DNA of 12,028 nucleotides, taken from contig PWOD01000022.1 of assembly GCA_003557545.1 (NCBI GenBank), forward strand, positions 1 to 12,028. The letters are read 5' to 3'. This document shows positions 1-7,030 of the stretch, piece by piece; position 1 is the first letter of the stretch, and every line of letters begins with the position of its first letter. Made by a program: the position numbers and the translations under genes. This DNA comes from a bacterium. Lineage in GTDB: Bacteria; T1Sed10-126. Below the pieces are notes generated by a model. The model did not search any database, was not told the DNA's origin, and saw only the letters and a list, made by a program, of their open reading frames with translations.

Positions 1-45
1 CGGAATTTGTAATTTAATTTCTGCTTCAATAGGTTTATCAGCCAT
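1..45 (-). CDS. rplK: 50S ribosomal protein L11, N-terminal fragment
   Basis: Only the first 15 codons lie in the window. The ATG is at 43-45, read leftward, and the gene leaves the window at base 1. The translation MADKPIEAEIKLQIP matches the conserved L11 start, in which an IKLQIPAG-type segment follows a short variable N-terminus. L11 binds 23S rRNA in the GTPase-associated centre of the large ribosomal subunit. A purine-rich Shine-Dalgarno stretch (AGAGGGA) precedes the ATG. The gene follows nusG by 14 bases, the usual secE-nusG-rplK order in bacteria, which strongly supports the call despite the short fragment. Confidence 0.88.
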   Translation of the reverse strand, partial: MADKPIEAEIKLQIP

Positions 46-59
46 TTTTATCCCTCTGG

Positions 60-659
60 TTAAAGTTTTTCCGCCTGATCAAAGTTAAGCTCAACCGGGG
101 TCGACCGGCCAAACATATCTACAGAGACCTTAATTTTAGCACGTTCAATATCAACATTCTTGACCGTACCGGTCATCTCTTCCATCGCCCCCGAAATTAT
201 CCGCACTGTATCACCAATTTTAAATTCCACCTGAGGCTCGACACCGCCGGCCTCAATCTGCTGCAGCACACTGGCCATCTCCGTATTTTCTACCGGAATA
301 GGATCATTTCTCGTCCCCACAAAACCGGTTATCCCTCTGGTCTGACAGACAAAATGAGCTATTTCCTCCGACATTAACATTTTAATGAAAACATACCCCG
401 GATAAAGCTGGTGTTCAACCTGCTTTTTCTCCCCCCGGCGGATCTCCATAACCTCCTGCGTGGGGACAATCACCTGCTTGATTATCTCAGACATTCCCTC
501 CTCTTCGACTCGCTGAAGCAAAAGTTCACAGGTCCTTTGTTCCTGGCCAGCAAAGGTATGCAGCACATACCAGCTGTAATCCTCTTCCTGCTCAGCAACC
601 TCGGCAGTTGAATTTGTAGAAACAGAACCGTCTTCAGATATGTCAGTTTCAGAACTCAT
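60..659 (-). CDS. nusG: Transcription termination/antitermination protein NusG
   Basis: The protein has 199 residues. NusG binds RNA polymerase and modulates pausing, Rho-dependent termination and coupling to ribosomes. Residues about 1-28 are a non-conserved acidic, Ser/Thr-rich extension. The NGN domain starts at WYVLHTFAGQE (about residue 30) and contains the conserved YPGYVFIKM segment (about 86-94) and TRGITGFVG. The C-terminal KOW domain begins near FKIGDTVRI (about 146) and includes the GTV turn. The ATG at 657-659 is preceded by a good Shine-Dalgarno AAGGAG about nine bases upstream, which supports this start and therefore the N-terminal extension. Typical NusG is about 175-180 residues, so the extra length is the acidic tail. 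The gene sits 20 bases after secE and 14 before rplK, so cotranscription is expected. Confidence 0.97.
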   Translation of the reverse strand: MSSETDISEDGSVSTNSTAEVAEQEEDYSWYVLHTFAGQEQRTCELLLQRVEEEGMSEIIKQVIVPTQEVMEIRRGEKKQVEHQLYPGYVFIKMLMSEEIAHFVCQTRGITGFVGTRNDPIPVENTEMASVLQQIEAGGVEPQVEFKIGDTVRIISGAMEEMTGTVKNVDIERAKIKVSVDMFGRSTPVELNFDQAEKL

Positions 660-679
660 CAGTTATCGCTCCTTGAAAG

Positions 680-892
680 TTACCTGAACAGCTGAGTAAG
701 CTGAACAAAAATCTGGCCAAAAATTGAATCGAGCACCCCTACATACAACATAAAAAACAGGGCACAGGCCAACACAAGTACGGTTGATTCCATCAGTTTA
801 CGAGAATCCGGCCAGTTTATTCGACCACCCGGCCTGGCTTCCATCCAGACTTCATGTAAAAATTTCTTGAATCTGCTAACCACTTTCACCAT
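680..892 (-). CDS. secE: Preprotein translocase subunit SecE
   Basis: The protein has 70 residues, the short single-membrane-span form of SecE found in most bacteria outside the enteric group. SecE clamps SecY in the SecYEG channel that exports unfolded proteins. The visible features are an amphipathic N-terminal part with the conserved segment W-P-D-S-R-K (about residues 27-32), then one hydrophobic helix of about 20 residues (about 37-57). The start is ATG at 890-892. A GGGTGG sequence lies very close upstream, so a GTG one codon downstream is an alternative start with better spacing. The position between tRNA-Trp and nusG is the classical one for secE. Confidence 0.95.
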   Translation of the reverse strand: MVKVVSRFKKFLHEVWMEARPGGRINWPDSRKLMESTVLVLACALFFMLYVGVLDSIFGQIFVQLTQLFR

Positions 893-998
893 TAACCACC
901 CAGAAGAAATTTAACAAAATTCCACTACAATCTGTTAATTGAACAGAAAAATACCCCGCTATTATCAACTTGAATATAACGTCACAAACCCACTAAGG
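893..998 (-). promoter_or_regulatory. secE leader, possible weak promoter
   Basis: This 106-base spacer separates tRNA-Trp from secE. On the minus strand a GATAAT hexamer (961-966) lies 15 bases downstream of TTGTGA (982-987). That spacing is short, so this is only a candidate promoter. A small perfect inverted repeat, CTGTT/AACAG with a five-base loop (932-946), follows it and has no T-run. No rpmG (ribosomal protein L33) gene is present here, although many Bacillota carry one just before secE. Confidence 0.3.
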
Positions 999-1072
999 CA
1001 GGTCCGCCGGGATTCGAACCCGGAGCCTCCGGATTTGGAGTCCGGCGCTCTTCCAATTCGAGCTACGGACCT
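999..1072 (-). tRNA. tRNA-Trp (anticodon CCA)
   Basis: A complete cloverleaf can be folded on the minus strand. The acceptor stem is AGGTCCG/CGGACCT (seven pairs), followed by a D stem GCTC/GAGC and an anticodon stem CCGGA/TCCGG around the loop CTCCAAA. The anticodon CCA lies at plus-strand 1036-1038. The T stem is CCGGG/CCCGG around TTCGAAT. The discriminator is G73, the base typical of bacterial tRNA-Trp. The 3' CCA is not encoded and must be added after transcription. tRNA-Trp just upstream of secE-nusG is a common bacterial arrangement. Confidence 0.97.
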
Positions 1073-1277
1073 AACTATAATTTACTGTTTGATGTGGCGT
1101 CTCCGGCAGGATTAAACGTGAATACTATCCACCATTTCTATTGCCGGGCAGCATACTGCAACCACTAACAGGTAACCAGACCGAACCTGCCCACGCTACG
1201 ATAAAGAAAGAGTATATCTAACGAAAATTAAAATAGCAAACAAAAAACCATCCTACTCCAAAAATTTAACAGTAGAA
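1073..1277. other. Spacer between the two tRNA genes, no gene seen
   Basis: This 205-base spacer contains no convincing reading frame. Its tRNA-Thr-proximal half is AT-rich. The half nearer tRNA-Trp (about 1090-1200) is GC-richer and has several short complementary segments on the minus strand: GGCAGG with CCTGCC, GGGCAG with CTGCCC, and TGCCGG with CCGGCA. These could form competing hairpins, be part of tRNA precursor processing, or be remnants of a lost gene. tuf commonly lies between tRNA-Thr and tRNA-Trp or nearby in other bacteria, but no tuf sequence is visible here. No T-run marks a terminator. Confidence 0.4.
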
Positions 1278-1349
1278 AGCCGAGGATGGGATTTGAACCC
1301 ACGACCTCATCCTTACCATGGACGCGCTCTACCACTGAGCTACCTCGGC
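1278..1349 (-). tRNA. tRNA-Thr (anticodon GGU)
   Basis: A complete cloverleaf is visible on the minus strand. The acceptor stem is GCCGAGG/CCTCGGC, with a D stem GCTC/GAGC around AGTGGTA. The anticodon stem is CGTCC/GGATG (one G-U pair) around the loop ATGGTAA. The anticodon GGT lies at plus-strand 1315-1317 and reads ACC and ACU codons. The T stem is GTGGG/CCCAT around TTCAAAT. The discriminator is U and CCA is not encoded. It lies 133 bases downstream of rodA and 205 bases upstream of tRNA-Trp, all in the same direction. Confidence 0.96.
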
Positions 1350-1364
1350 ACAAGACCAACTATT

Positions 1365-1393
1365 TTAATAAAAAAATCGGTTTTGTGAAACAA
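1365..1393 (-). promoter_or_regulatory. Candidate promoter for the tRNA-Thr transcript
   Basis: On the minus strand TTGTTT (1388-1393) is followed after exactly 17 bases by TATTAA (1365-1370). This would start transcription roughly 7-10 bases before the 5' end of tRNA-Thr. Both hexamers deviate from the sigma-70/sigma-A consensus, and an overlapping TAAAAT is an alternative -10. The rest of the 133-base gap after rodA is AT-rich. It shows only a four-pair repeat (GCCT/AGGC near 1430-1441) that is not followed by T residues on the minus strand, so it does not qualify as an intrinsic terminator for the rod operon. Confidence 0.33.
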
Positions 1394-1482
1394 AGTTTTA
1401 ACTTTTTCTTCAATTTTTTTGGCTTTTTGCCTTTTGAGGCCGGATATAACTACTCTTTATTTAACCCTGTTGGCTTTTTCAA

Positions 1483-2763
1483 TCAGCTATAATCACGATT
1501 AAAACTTATAATTAATCCAACCAGTGCCCAGTTAGTAACCATAAAACTCCCCCCGTAACTCAGAAAAGGAAGCGGCAGACCAGTTATCGGAGTTAGGCCG
1601 GTTGCCATTCCCGTACCTATCATCAAATGAAAAATCCAGATTATTCCGGCACCGGTTGTAAAATAAAACTTCCACCAGCCATCCGCAAGAACAGCAGTTG
1701 AAAATAAACTGTACAACAAAAAAAGATAACCCAGTAAAATAACTGTTGCAAAGAGCATACCCAGCTCTTCAACAGCTACAGTGAAAATAAAATCAGTCCA
1801 GAGTTCCGGGATGAATCCCAGCTGACTCTGGGTTCCCTCCATATATCCTTTACCCAACCAGCCGCCCGAACCAATAGCTATCTGTGATTGAATCAAGCTG
1901 TATCCGCCAGTCTGTGCGGCCGAAAAGGGATCAATATAGGATTCAAGCCGACCCCGTTGATAGGGTGCCAGATGGGGAACTATAAGAGCCCCAAGAATTA
2001 AACCAACTATTAAAACCGCTAAAAAACCGGACAAGCCAATCCGCTTTTTCCGCAAATACGGGGCCAGAACAGCGAAGAAAAGAATAAACAAAACGCTGGC
2101 GAAAATAGCCAGGTTCAACTGCCAGTAACCGTCAACCAGAGTTTCCAGAGTTTTTTGGAGAAATTCTATTTTCGGATGAATAATCATTATCATCCCGGCA
2201 GCCAGACCCGTTCCAAACAGAATTATTGTCAGCCCCTCCTTTCTCCAGCCCATCAGAAAGAACCAGCCTATTAACAAAACTAAATATACCAGGACCATTC
2301 CCAGGTTGGGCTGTAAAAACAACAATAAAACAGGGATTATTACCGCAAATGTCACCTGAAAAAATGCCCGGAAACCACCCAGCCGAGCGCTCTCAAACTT
2401 TTCCGATATACCGGCAATAACCAGCAGGAGAAAAAATTTCATCGGCTCGGAGGGCTGAAGATTGAAATAACCCAAACTCAGCCATCTTCGCCCCCCCCGG
2501 GCTTCATGTCCATAGAACAGCGTGAGAACCAGCAGTAACAGACCGGCGAAATAAAAGATCCAGCGAAATCGATAAAAAATTGTCGGATCAAGAAAATTAA
2601 TAGCGGCTGCCACGGTCAGACCTACCACCAGCCATCCCAGCTGTCGAAAAGCCAACTGGGATCCAAAAACACGATGGCTGGCCGTGTAAATTAAAGCAAT
2701 TCCAGTCAATGACAGAAGCAGAGCCAGAATTACCAGCATTGATCCTGCCAGCCGGCGTTCCAT
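1483..2763 (-). CDS. rodA: Peptidoglycan glycosyltransferase RodA (SEDS family)
   Basis: A 426-residue polytopic inner-membrane protein with about ten hydrophobic helices. RodA polymerises lipid II into glycan strands during cell elongation, working with PBP2. Family marks include QPSEPMKF (about 103-110), QPNLG (151-155), PYQRGRL (267-273), GSGGWLGKGY (298-307) and the C-terminal TGLTPITGLPLPFLSYGGS (388-406). Asp324 in the segment LWTDFIF corresponds to the catalytic Asp of the usual HTDFIF motif. Here Trp replaces His. The ATG at 2761-2763 is chosen because it lies one base past the PBP2 stop, with GGGGTGG about seven bases upstream. A longer reading frame that starts inside mrdA would add 42 unconserved residues. 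The gene is the last of the mre-mrd operon. FtsW and SpoVE are paralogues, but the PBP2/mre neighbourhood fits RodA. Confidence 0.93.
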   Translation of the reverse strand: MERRLAGSMLVILALLLSLTGIALIYTASHRVFGSQLAFRQLGWLVVGLTVAAAINFLDPTIFYRFRWIFYFAGLLLLVLTLFYGHEARGGRRWLSLGYFNLQPSEPMKFFLLLVIAGISEKFESARLGGFRAFFQVTFAVIIPVLLLFLQPNLGMVLVYLVLLIGWFFLMGWRKEGLTIILFGTGLAAGMIMIIHPKIEFLQKTLETLVDGYWQLNLAIFASVLFILFFAVLAPYLRKKRIGLSGFLAVLIVGLILGALIVPHLAPYQRGRLESYIDPFSAAQTGGYSLIQSQIAIGSGGWLGKGYMEGTQSQLGFIPELWTDFIFTVAVEELGMLFATVILLGYLFLLYSLFSTAVLADGWWKFYFTTGAGIIWIFHLMIGTGMATGLTPITGLPLPFLSYGGSFMVTNWALVGLIISFNRDYS

Positions 2764-2764
2764 G

Positions 2765-4570
2765 CTATTTACCACCCCGTATTTTGGGGGATGAATCGAA
2801 ATAGCCAATACTCTCCATCGCAATATATATCTGCCGGGCCAAAGGCGCTGCCGAACGCGCTGCTGACCCCGCATCAGCCAGATAAACAACTACTATGTAG
2901 CGTGGGTCAACAGATGGTACCGCAGAGACAAACCAGGCGTCAGCCGGCGGCTGTTCAATCCCTTCCCGGCGGCGAGTTTTCTGGACCGTCCCCGTTTTAC
3001 CCGCAACCGCCGGACCAATCGGCTGGAACTGCTGATCAAACCGAGCTCTAAATCCAGTTCCCTCCAGAGTAACCCGATCCATCGCTGTCAGCAGTTTTTG
3101 ACCTAGTTCGACCGAAACAATCTCCTGTTGGTCAGATCGAACAAAATCGGATTGATCACCAACAAGACGTGGCGTGATTAATTTTCCGCTGACTAAACCA
3201 GCCAAACTTCGAGCCTGCTGCAGAGGGGTGACAAGCGTATATCCCTGTCCGATGATCGCATTAATCTCTTCTCCCTCGGTCCAGTGACCACGCGGAAACT
3301 GTGCCAGTAGAGCGGGCGAAGATAGTTGAGAACGATTTTCCCCGGGCAGATCGATCCCGGTTTTTTCACTGAACTCTATTGCTTCAGCAAGTTCAACAAT
3401 CTCACCATAATCGAGGTGACGGGCCAGATTATAAAAATAAACATTACAGGAGTTAACCAGAGCCTGTTCAAGATCAATCTTTCCATGCCCCTGTTCACGC
3501 CAGCAGTGAAACCGTTGCTTGCCGGAATAAAAATACCCTGGACAGTCAAATTTTGTTTCAAGGGTGAATTCTCCGGATCTCAGGGCAGCCATAAAAGCTA
3601 TCAGCTTAAAGGTTGAGCCGGGCGGGTAACGTCCCTGTACAGCTCGGTTCATCAGCGGATTTAGCCGCCCCTCAAAAACTCTCTGTATGCGTGAACGGTC
3701 TCCCATAACAAAATCATTCGGGTCATAGGTGGGATGACTGTAAAGAGTTCTGACCTCTCCCCCCGGAATTTCCATAACAACAACGGCGCCGGCTGAATCC
3801 GGACCGAACAACCCGGCAACCTCCTGTTGCAACTTTATATCGATATTAAGCTGTAAAGAATCTCCCCTCTGGGCGGGAATTGATCGAGGTTTTTCAAGAG
3901 TTCTGATAGCTCTGCCCGCCGCCGTTGTCTCGATCCATTCCAGGCCCTCCCGTCCGCGCAAAACACGATCGTAGTACTGTTCAATCCCAGTCTTTCCAAC
4001 TATATCGCCCTGCGACAAGCCCTCACGCCGTCGGTGCAGCAGTTCCTCAGGTGAGACCTCCCCGGTATATCCGATAACCGGACCTAACAGATGCCCATAA
4101 CTATAAACTCTACGCGGTTGGACATACAACATTACCCCCTCAAATTTAGCTGAATTTTCAGCAAATTTAATCCGCTGATCATCGGTTAAATTTTCTACAA
4201 GAGAACGTCTGTGGGGATCCCTGGCACGTTCCCATAGAAAGTCTTTATCAAGTTCTAAAAGGTCGGAGAGCTGCTCGATTTTCTGCTGTTCAAAAAACTG
4301 GCGGGCGGAGCTCTTGATCAGATTAAACATCGGCTTATCACCGGCCAGAACCCGGCCGTTTTTATCATAGATCGACCCCCGGGTCGCCGGAACCATCCGG
4401 TGAGTAATACGGTTTATTGCACTGAGTTTTTCAAACTCCCGGCCCAACCCAACCTGCAGATATAATACCCTGAATATTACGACAAGAATAAAAAACAGGA
4501 GGAAAAGAAACAATGGTGCGAGCCGCCGATTCAACTCAAACCCTTTCTGATCGCCAGTTTGATTAATCAC
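2765..4570 (-). CDS. mrdA: Penicillin-binding protein 2, elongation-specific transpeptidase
   Basis: A 601-residue class B PBP that crosslinks peptidoglycan with RodA. It has one N-terminal membrane anchor (about residues 18-40). The PBP dimerisation/pedestal domain (about 60-225) contains the conserved RGSIYDKNGRVLA stretch and IGYTGEVSPEE. The transpeptidase domain (about 255-585) has all three active-site motifs: S319-T-F-K322 (catalytic Ser after YPPG), S374-C-N376 and K525-T-G527. The length is normal for the family. The start is GTG at 4568-4570, which overlaps the mreD stop as GTGA and has GGGAGG five bases upstream, a strong sign of translational coupling. The stop is one base before rodA. 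The substrate is the D-Ala-D-Ala stem peptide on the outer face of the cytoplasmic membrane, and beta-lactams would acylate Ser319. Confidence 0.96.
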   Translation of the reverse strand: MINQTGDQKGFELNRRLAPLFLFLLFFILVVIFRVLYLQVGLGREFEKLSAINRITHRMVPATRGSIYDKNGRVLAGDKPMFNLIKSSARQFFEQQKIEQLSDLLELDKDFLWERARDPHRRSLVENLTDDQRIKFAENSAKFEGVMLYVQPRRVYSYGHLLGPVIGYTGEVSPEELLHRRREGLSQGDIVGKTGIEQYYDRVLRGREGLEWIETTAAGRAIRTLEKPRSIPAQRGDSLQLNIDIKLQQEVAGLFGPDSAGAVVVMEIPGGEVRTLYSHPTYDPNDFVMGDRSRIQRVFEGRLNPLMNRAVQGRYPPGSTFKLIAFMAALRSGEFTLETKFDCPGYFYSGKQRFHCWREQGHGKIDLEQALVNSCNVYFYNLARHLDYGEIVELAEAIEFSEKTGIDLPGENRSQLSSPALLAQFPRGHWTEGEEINAIIGQGYTLVTPLQQARSLAGLVSGKLITPRLVGDQSDFVRSDQQEIVSVELGQKLLTAMDRVTLEGTGFRARFDQQFQPIGPAVAGKTGTVQKTRRREGIEQPPADAWFVSAVPSVDPRYIVVVYLADAGSAARSAAPLARQIYIAMESIGYFDSSPKIRGGK

Positions 4571-5031
4571 AGGAACCTCCCAGCTGATCCTTGATGATGA
4601 TTCAACAACCTATTCATCACTACCAGCAAAACTCCAACCCCCCAGCTAACCAACCATAACTGTGGGCCAAGAACGAACAGCTGTCCATAAAAGATTCTCA
4701 ACAAAAGCATCCTGACCGAAAAAACTATTACAAGATAAACTGTTAAAAATACCAGCTGGACCAGATATGATCGCCATTCCAGATAATATTCAACAGCACG
4801 CAAAACGATCAGCCCGAGTCCGATCCCCAACAGCACAGAGCCTGGAACCAGGCCGTGAATCTGTTCCATCAAAATACCTGATAGAGCCGCCCAGATAAGC
4901 AGTTGTGAAATAGAACATTTTTGTAAAAATATCAGGTATGGAACTAATAGCAGTAAATAGATTGAAAGGCCGGCAAGCCGAAGGATAAGTTCAACCAGAT
5001 AAATCATGATCAACAACAGCAGATTAATCAT
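4567..5031 (-). CDS. mreD: Rod shape-determining protein MreD
   Basis: A 154-residue, very hydrophobic protein with about five or six membrane helices, close to the usual MreD length of about 160-170. It carries the short, weakly conserved features expected of MreD (for example GILMEQIHGLVPGSVLLGIG around the middle). MreD is an integral membrane part of the elongasome that acts with MreC. Sequence conservation in this family is low, so the call leans on position between mreC and mrdA. I chose ATG 5029-5031, which overlaps the mreC stop by eight bases. A longer in-frame start at 5085 would overlap mreC by 62 bases and lacks a clear ribosome-binding site. ATG 5002-5004 is also possible. The stop overlaps the mrdA GTG start. 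Confidence 0.87.
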   Translation of the reverse strand: MINLLLLIMIYLVELILRLAGLSIYLLLLVPYLIFLQKCSISQLLIWAALSGILMEQIHGLVPGSVLLGIGLGLIVLRAVEYYLEWRSYLVQLVFLTVYLVIVFSVRMLLLRIFYGQLFVLGPQLWLVSWGVGVLLVVMNRLLNHHQGSAGRFL

Positions 5032-5842
5032 TATCAACCAACACCCAGGCAAAATCGGGAAAACTTGTAAAATCAGGAGGTTCAACTCTCAAAACATCAG
5101 CCGTTTGAAGGGCTTTACCGGTCGATTGACGATCGACAATCCGACCTATATAAACATCCGGTGGAGCAATCGAACTGGCCCGGGCAGTATAGACTCTATC
5201 ACCCTCCCGGGCCGGCAGTACTTCAGGATAATTATTAATCGTTAATTGCTGATAACCACGTCCTTCCATCACAAATTCTCGATCTAATTGATCGGCGATC
5301 CTCACACCCACAACAAATCGAGGATCGTCGGTCAAAATTGCCAAACTGTGATCAGAGTATAGACGATAAATTTTACCTCTTAAGATCCAGCTGTCGGGGG
5401 TAATTTCAAATAGCGGGTCACCAACCTTCAAACCTGCCTCACGCCCAGCATCTATTCGAACAGATCTTTCCAGACCGGTAAGATTATGACTGATCGATCT
5501 GACTGGAACCAACCGGCCAGTCGCAGAAACTGGCGGGAAGAAGTTCCGCTGCTGATGAACCAGCCCGGCTAATTCATACTGCAGTTGCCAGAGCTGCTGT
5601 TCTAACATCCGGCGCTCTGACTGTAGCTGTTCAATTTGATCCACAAGACCCAGCTGTCGGACAAATAACGACCGGCCAGATCGAAGCAGATTACTGGTCC
5701 CCCGGTAAAGATTGGAAATTATTTTTATCCCCGGTTCATGCATTTGATGAAGTTGAAAATCACCGGTCAAACCGCCGATGAACAGAAACAGAGCAAACAC
5801 AAAAAACAGTCCCCAGGCAATCATCTCCCGTAGAGACACCAC
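5024..5842 (-). CDS. mreC: Rod shape-determining protein MreC
   Basis: A 272-residue bitopic membrane protein, the usual size for MreC. It has an N-terminal transmembrane helix (about residues 9-25) and a coiled-coil segment rich in Gln, Leu and Glu (about 63-98). The extracytoplasmic beta domain (about 105-270) contains the hallmark RSVRIDAGREAGLKVGDP (127-143) and further family-like stretches. MreC links cytoplasmic MreB filaments to PBP2 outside the membrane. The proposed start is GTG 5840-5842 and a second GTG follows directly. The GGGGGGAT upstream is only three or four bases from the first, so the second may be the real start. A 76-base gap separates it from mreB, and its end overlaps mreD. 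Confidence 0.95.
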   Translation of the reverse strand: MVSLREMIAWGLFFVFALFLFIGGLTGDFQLHQMHEPGIKIISNLYRGTSNLLRSGRSLFVRQLGLVDQIEQLQSERRMLEQQLWQLQYELAGLVHQQRNFFPPVSATGRLVPVRSISHNLTGLERSVRIDAGREAGLKVGDPLFEITPDSWILRGKIYRLYSDHSLAILTDDPRFVVGVRIADQLDREFVMEGRGYQQLTINNYPEVLPAREGDRVYTARASSIAPPDVYIGRIVDRQSTGKALQTADVLRVEPPDFTSFPDFAWVLVDND

Positions 5843-5918
5843 TATCCCCCCTACCCCGAACTGCCAGCTGAAAATCGGTAGGAGCGGGAGAAAAGCGGCC
5901 CGGTGTCCACAAACATTT

Positions 5919-6959
5919 TTAGGTTAATCCTAAATTGTTAGAACTGTTTTTTAACTGATCAAGATACTCTCCCGAGCCACGAACTACACAGGTCAATGGA
6001 TCTTCAGTAATAGTTACCGGCAGTGATGTGTTCTCTGACAACAAACGATCAATACCCTTCAAACGGGCGCCGCCTCCTGTTAAAACTATTCCTCTGTCAG
6101 TTATATCGGCGGCCAGTTCAGCAGGAGTTTCCTCCAGGGTTGCCTTAACATTCTCGACAATTGAATTGATCGGTTCGGTCAAAGCCTCCCGAATCTCTTT
6201 ACCCGATATTGTTAAGGTTTTAGGCAGACCATTAGTTAAATCTCGCCCTTTGATCTCATAAGTTGCACTATCATACTCTTCATCAGGATAGGCAACACCG
6301 ATCTCGATTTTAACCTCTTCACTGGTACGTTCACCGACCATCAAACGGTAACTATCGGTTAAATAGCGACTGATCGATTTATCCATCTCATCTCCACCCA
6401 CCCGTACCGACCGGGCCACCACAAGACCTCCCATTGAAATGACCGAAACCTCGGTTGTCCCACCACCTATATCAACCACCATATTACCGGCCGGTTCATA
6501 AACCGGCATTCCCGCGCCAATTGCCGCGGCCAGAGGTTCTTCAATAATATGAATCTCGCGACAACCTGCATGCTCAGCCGACTCACGTACGGCTCTTTTT
6601 TCCACTTCGGTCACACCATATGGAACCCCAATAACCATACGGGGACTAACAAATTTACGACGATTATGAACCTTGTCGATAAAATACCTGATCATTTTTT
6701 CTGTTACATCAAAATCTGCAATAACACCATCACGCATCGGTCTGACCGCACGAATTTTAGCCGGTGTTCTGCCAACCATTTCCTTCGCCTTTTCACCCAC
6801 AGCAAGCACGGCACCGGTCTCATCATTGAGGGCGACAATGGAAGGTTCACTTAAAACAACCCCGCGCCCCTTAACATAAACCAGTGTATTAGCGGTTCCC
6901 AGGTCCACACCCATATCATTAGAAAAAAGACTGTACAAATAATCAAACGGTTGAAACAT
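5919..6959 (-). CDS. mreB: Actin-like rod shape-determining protein MreB
   Basis: A 346-residue bacterial actin that forms membrane-bound filaments orienting lateral wall synthesis. Nucleotide-binding signatures are present: phosphate-1 GVDLGTANT (17-25), phosphate-2 [10 protein letters not shown] (161-170), the [11 protein letters not shown] segment (138-148) with the candidate catalytic Glu, and the adenosine motif GIVLTGGGA (290-298). Residues 1-13 ([13 protein letters not shown]) look amphipathic and would fit a membrane-binding N-terminus. The start is ATG 6957-6959 with AGGAGT eight bases upstream. It is preceded by a palindrome-containing 71-base leader after the TPR gene. Paralogues Mbl and MreBH exist in Bacillota, but the neighbourhood with mreCD and mrdA-rodA makes MreB the best name. 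Confidence 0.97.
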   Translation of the reverse strand: MFQPFDYLYSLFSNDMGVDLGTANTLVYVKGRGVVLSEPSIVALNDETGAVLAVGEKAKEMVGRTPAKIRAVRPMRDGVIADFDVTEKMIRYFIDKVHNRRKFVSPRMVIGVPYGVTEVEKRAVRESAEHAGCREIHIIEEPLAAAIGAGMPVYEPAGNMVVDIGGGTTEVSVISMGGLVVARSVRVGGDEMDKSISRYLTDSYRLMVGERTSEEVKIEIGVAYPDEEYDSATYEIKGRDLTNGLPKTLTISGKEIREALTEPINSIVENVKATLEETPAELAADITDRGIVLTGGGARLKGIDRLLSENTSLPVTITEDPLTCVVRGSGEYLDQLKNSSNNLGLT

Positions 6960-6975
6960 TCAGATCAACTCCTAA

Positions 6976-7011
6976 CGGTTTATAAACTTCAGTTATAACT
7001 GACTGAAACCG
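6976..7011 (-). promoter_or_regulatory. Palindromic leader element upstream of mreB
   Basis: The 71-base gap between the TPR gene and mreB contains a perfect 12-base palindrome, CAGTTATAACTG (6990-7001). It is nested in a longer inverted repeat whose arms are CGGTTT (6976-6981) and AAACCG (7006-7011). An inner CAGT/ACTG pairing is also possible. On the minus strand TATAAA (6979-6984) lies 17 bases after TTCAGT, a weak promoter-like pair that would place the palindrome in the spacer. It could be an operator, an RNA hairpin affecting mreB expression, or neither. There is no T-run, so it is not an intrinsic terminator. Confidence 0.4.
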
Positions 7012-7030
7012 GACAATTGTTTACAGGAGT

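Noticed and set aside
932-946. CTGTT/AACAG repeat before secE as a terminator for tRNA-Trp
   Set aside because: The stem is five weak pairs and no T-run follows it on the minus strand.
1430-1441. GCCT/AGGC repeat after rodA as an intrinsic terminator
   Set aside because: The stem has only four pairs and is followed by A residues, not T residues, on the transcribed minus strand.
1286-1492. Open frame of 68 codons on the plus strand covering tRNA-Thr and the downstream AT-rich gap
   Set aside because: Its first part is the antisense of the tRNA-Thr cloverleaf, it has no ribosome-binding site, and the resulting peptide is low complexity (Phe-rich). It is an accidental frame.
3326-3616. Open frame of 96 codons on the plus strand inside mrdA
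   Set aside because: It lies wholly antisense to the conserved transpeptidase domain, lacks a convincing ribosome-binding site, and has no recognisable motif.
5031-5085. Longer mreD starting at 5085
   Set aside because: It would overlap mreC by 62 bases without a clear ribosome-binding site. The eight-base overlap start at 5029-5031 is more typical and gives the family length.
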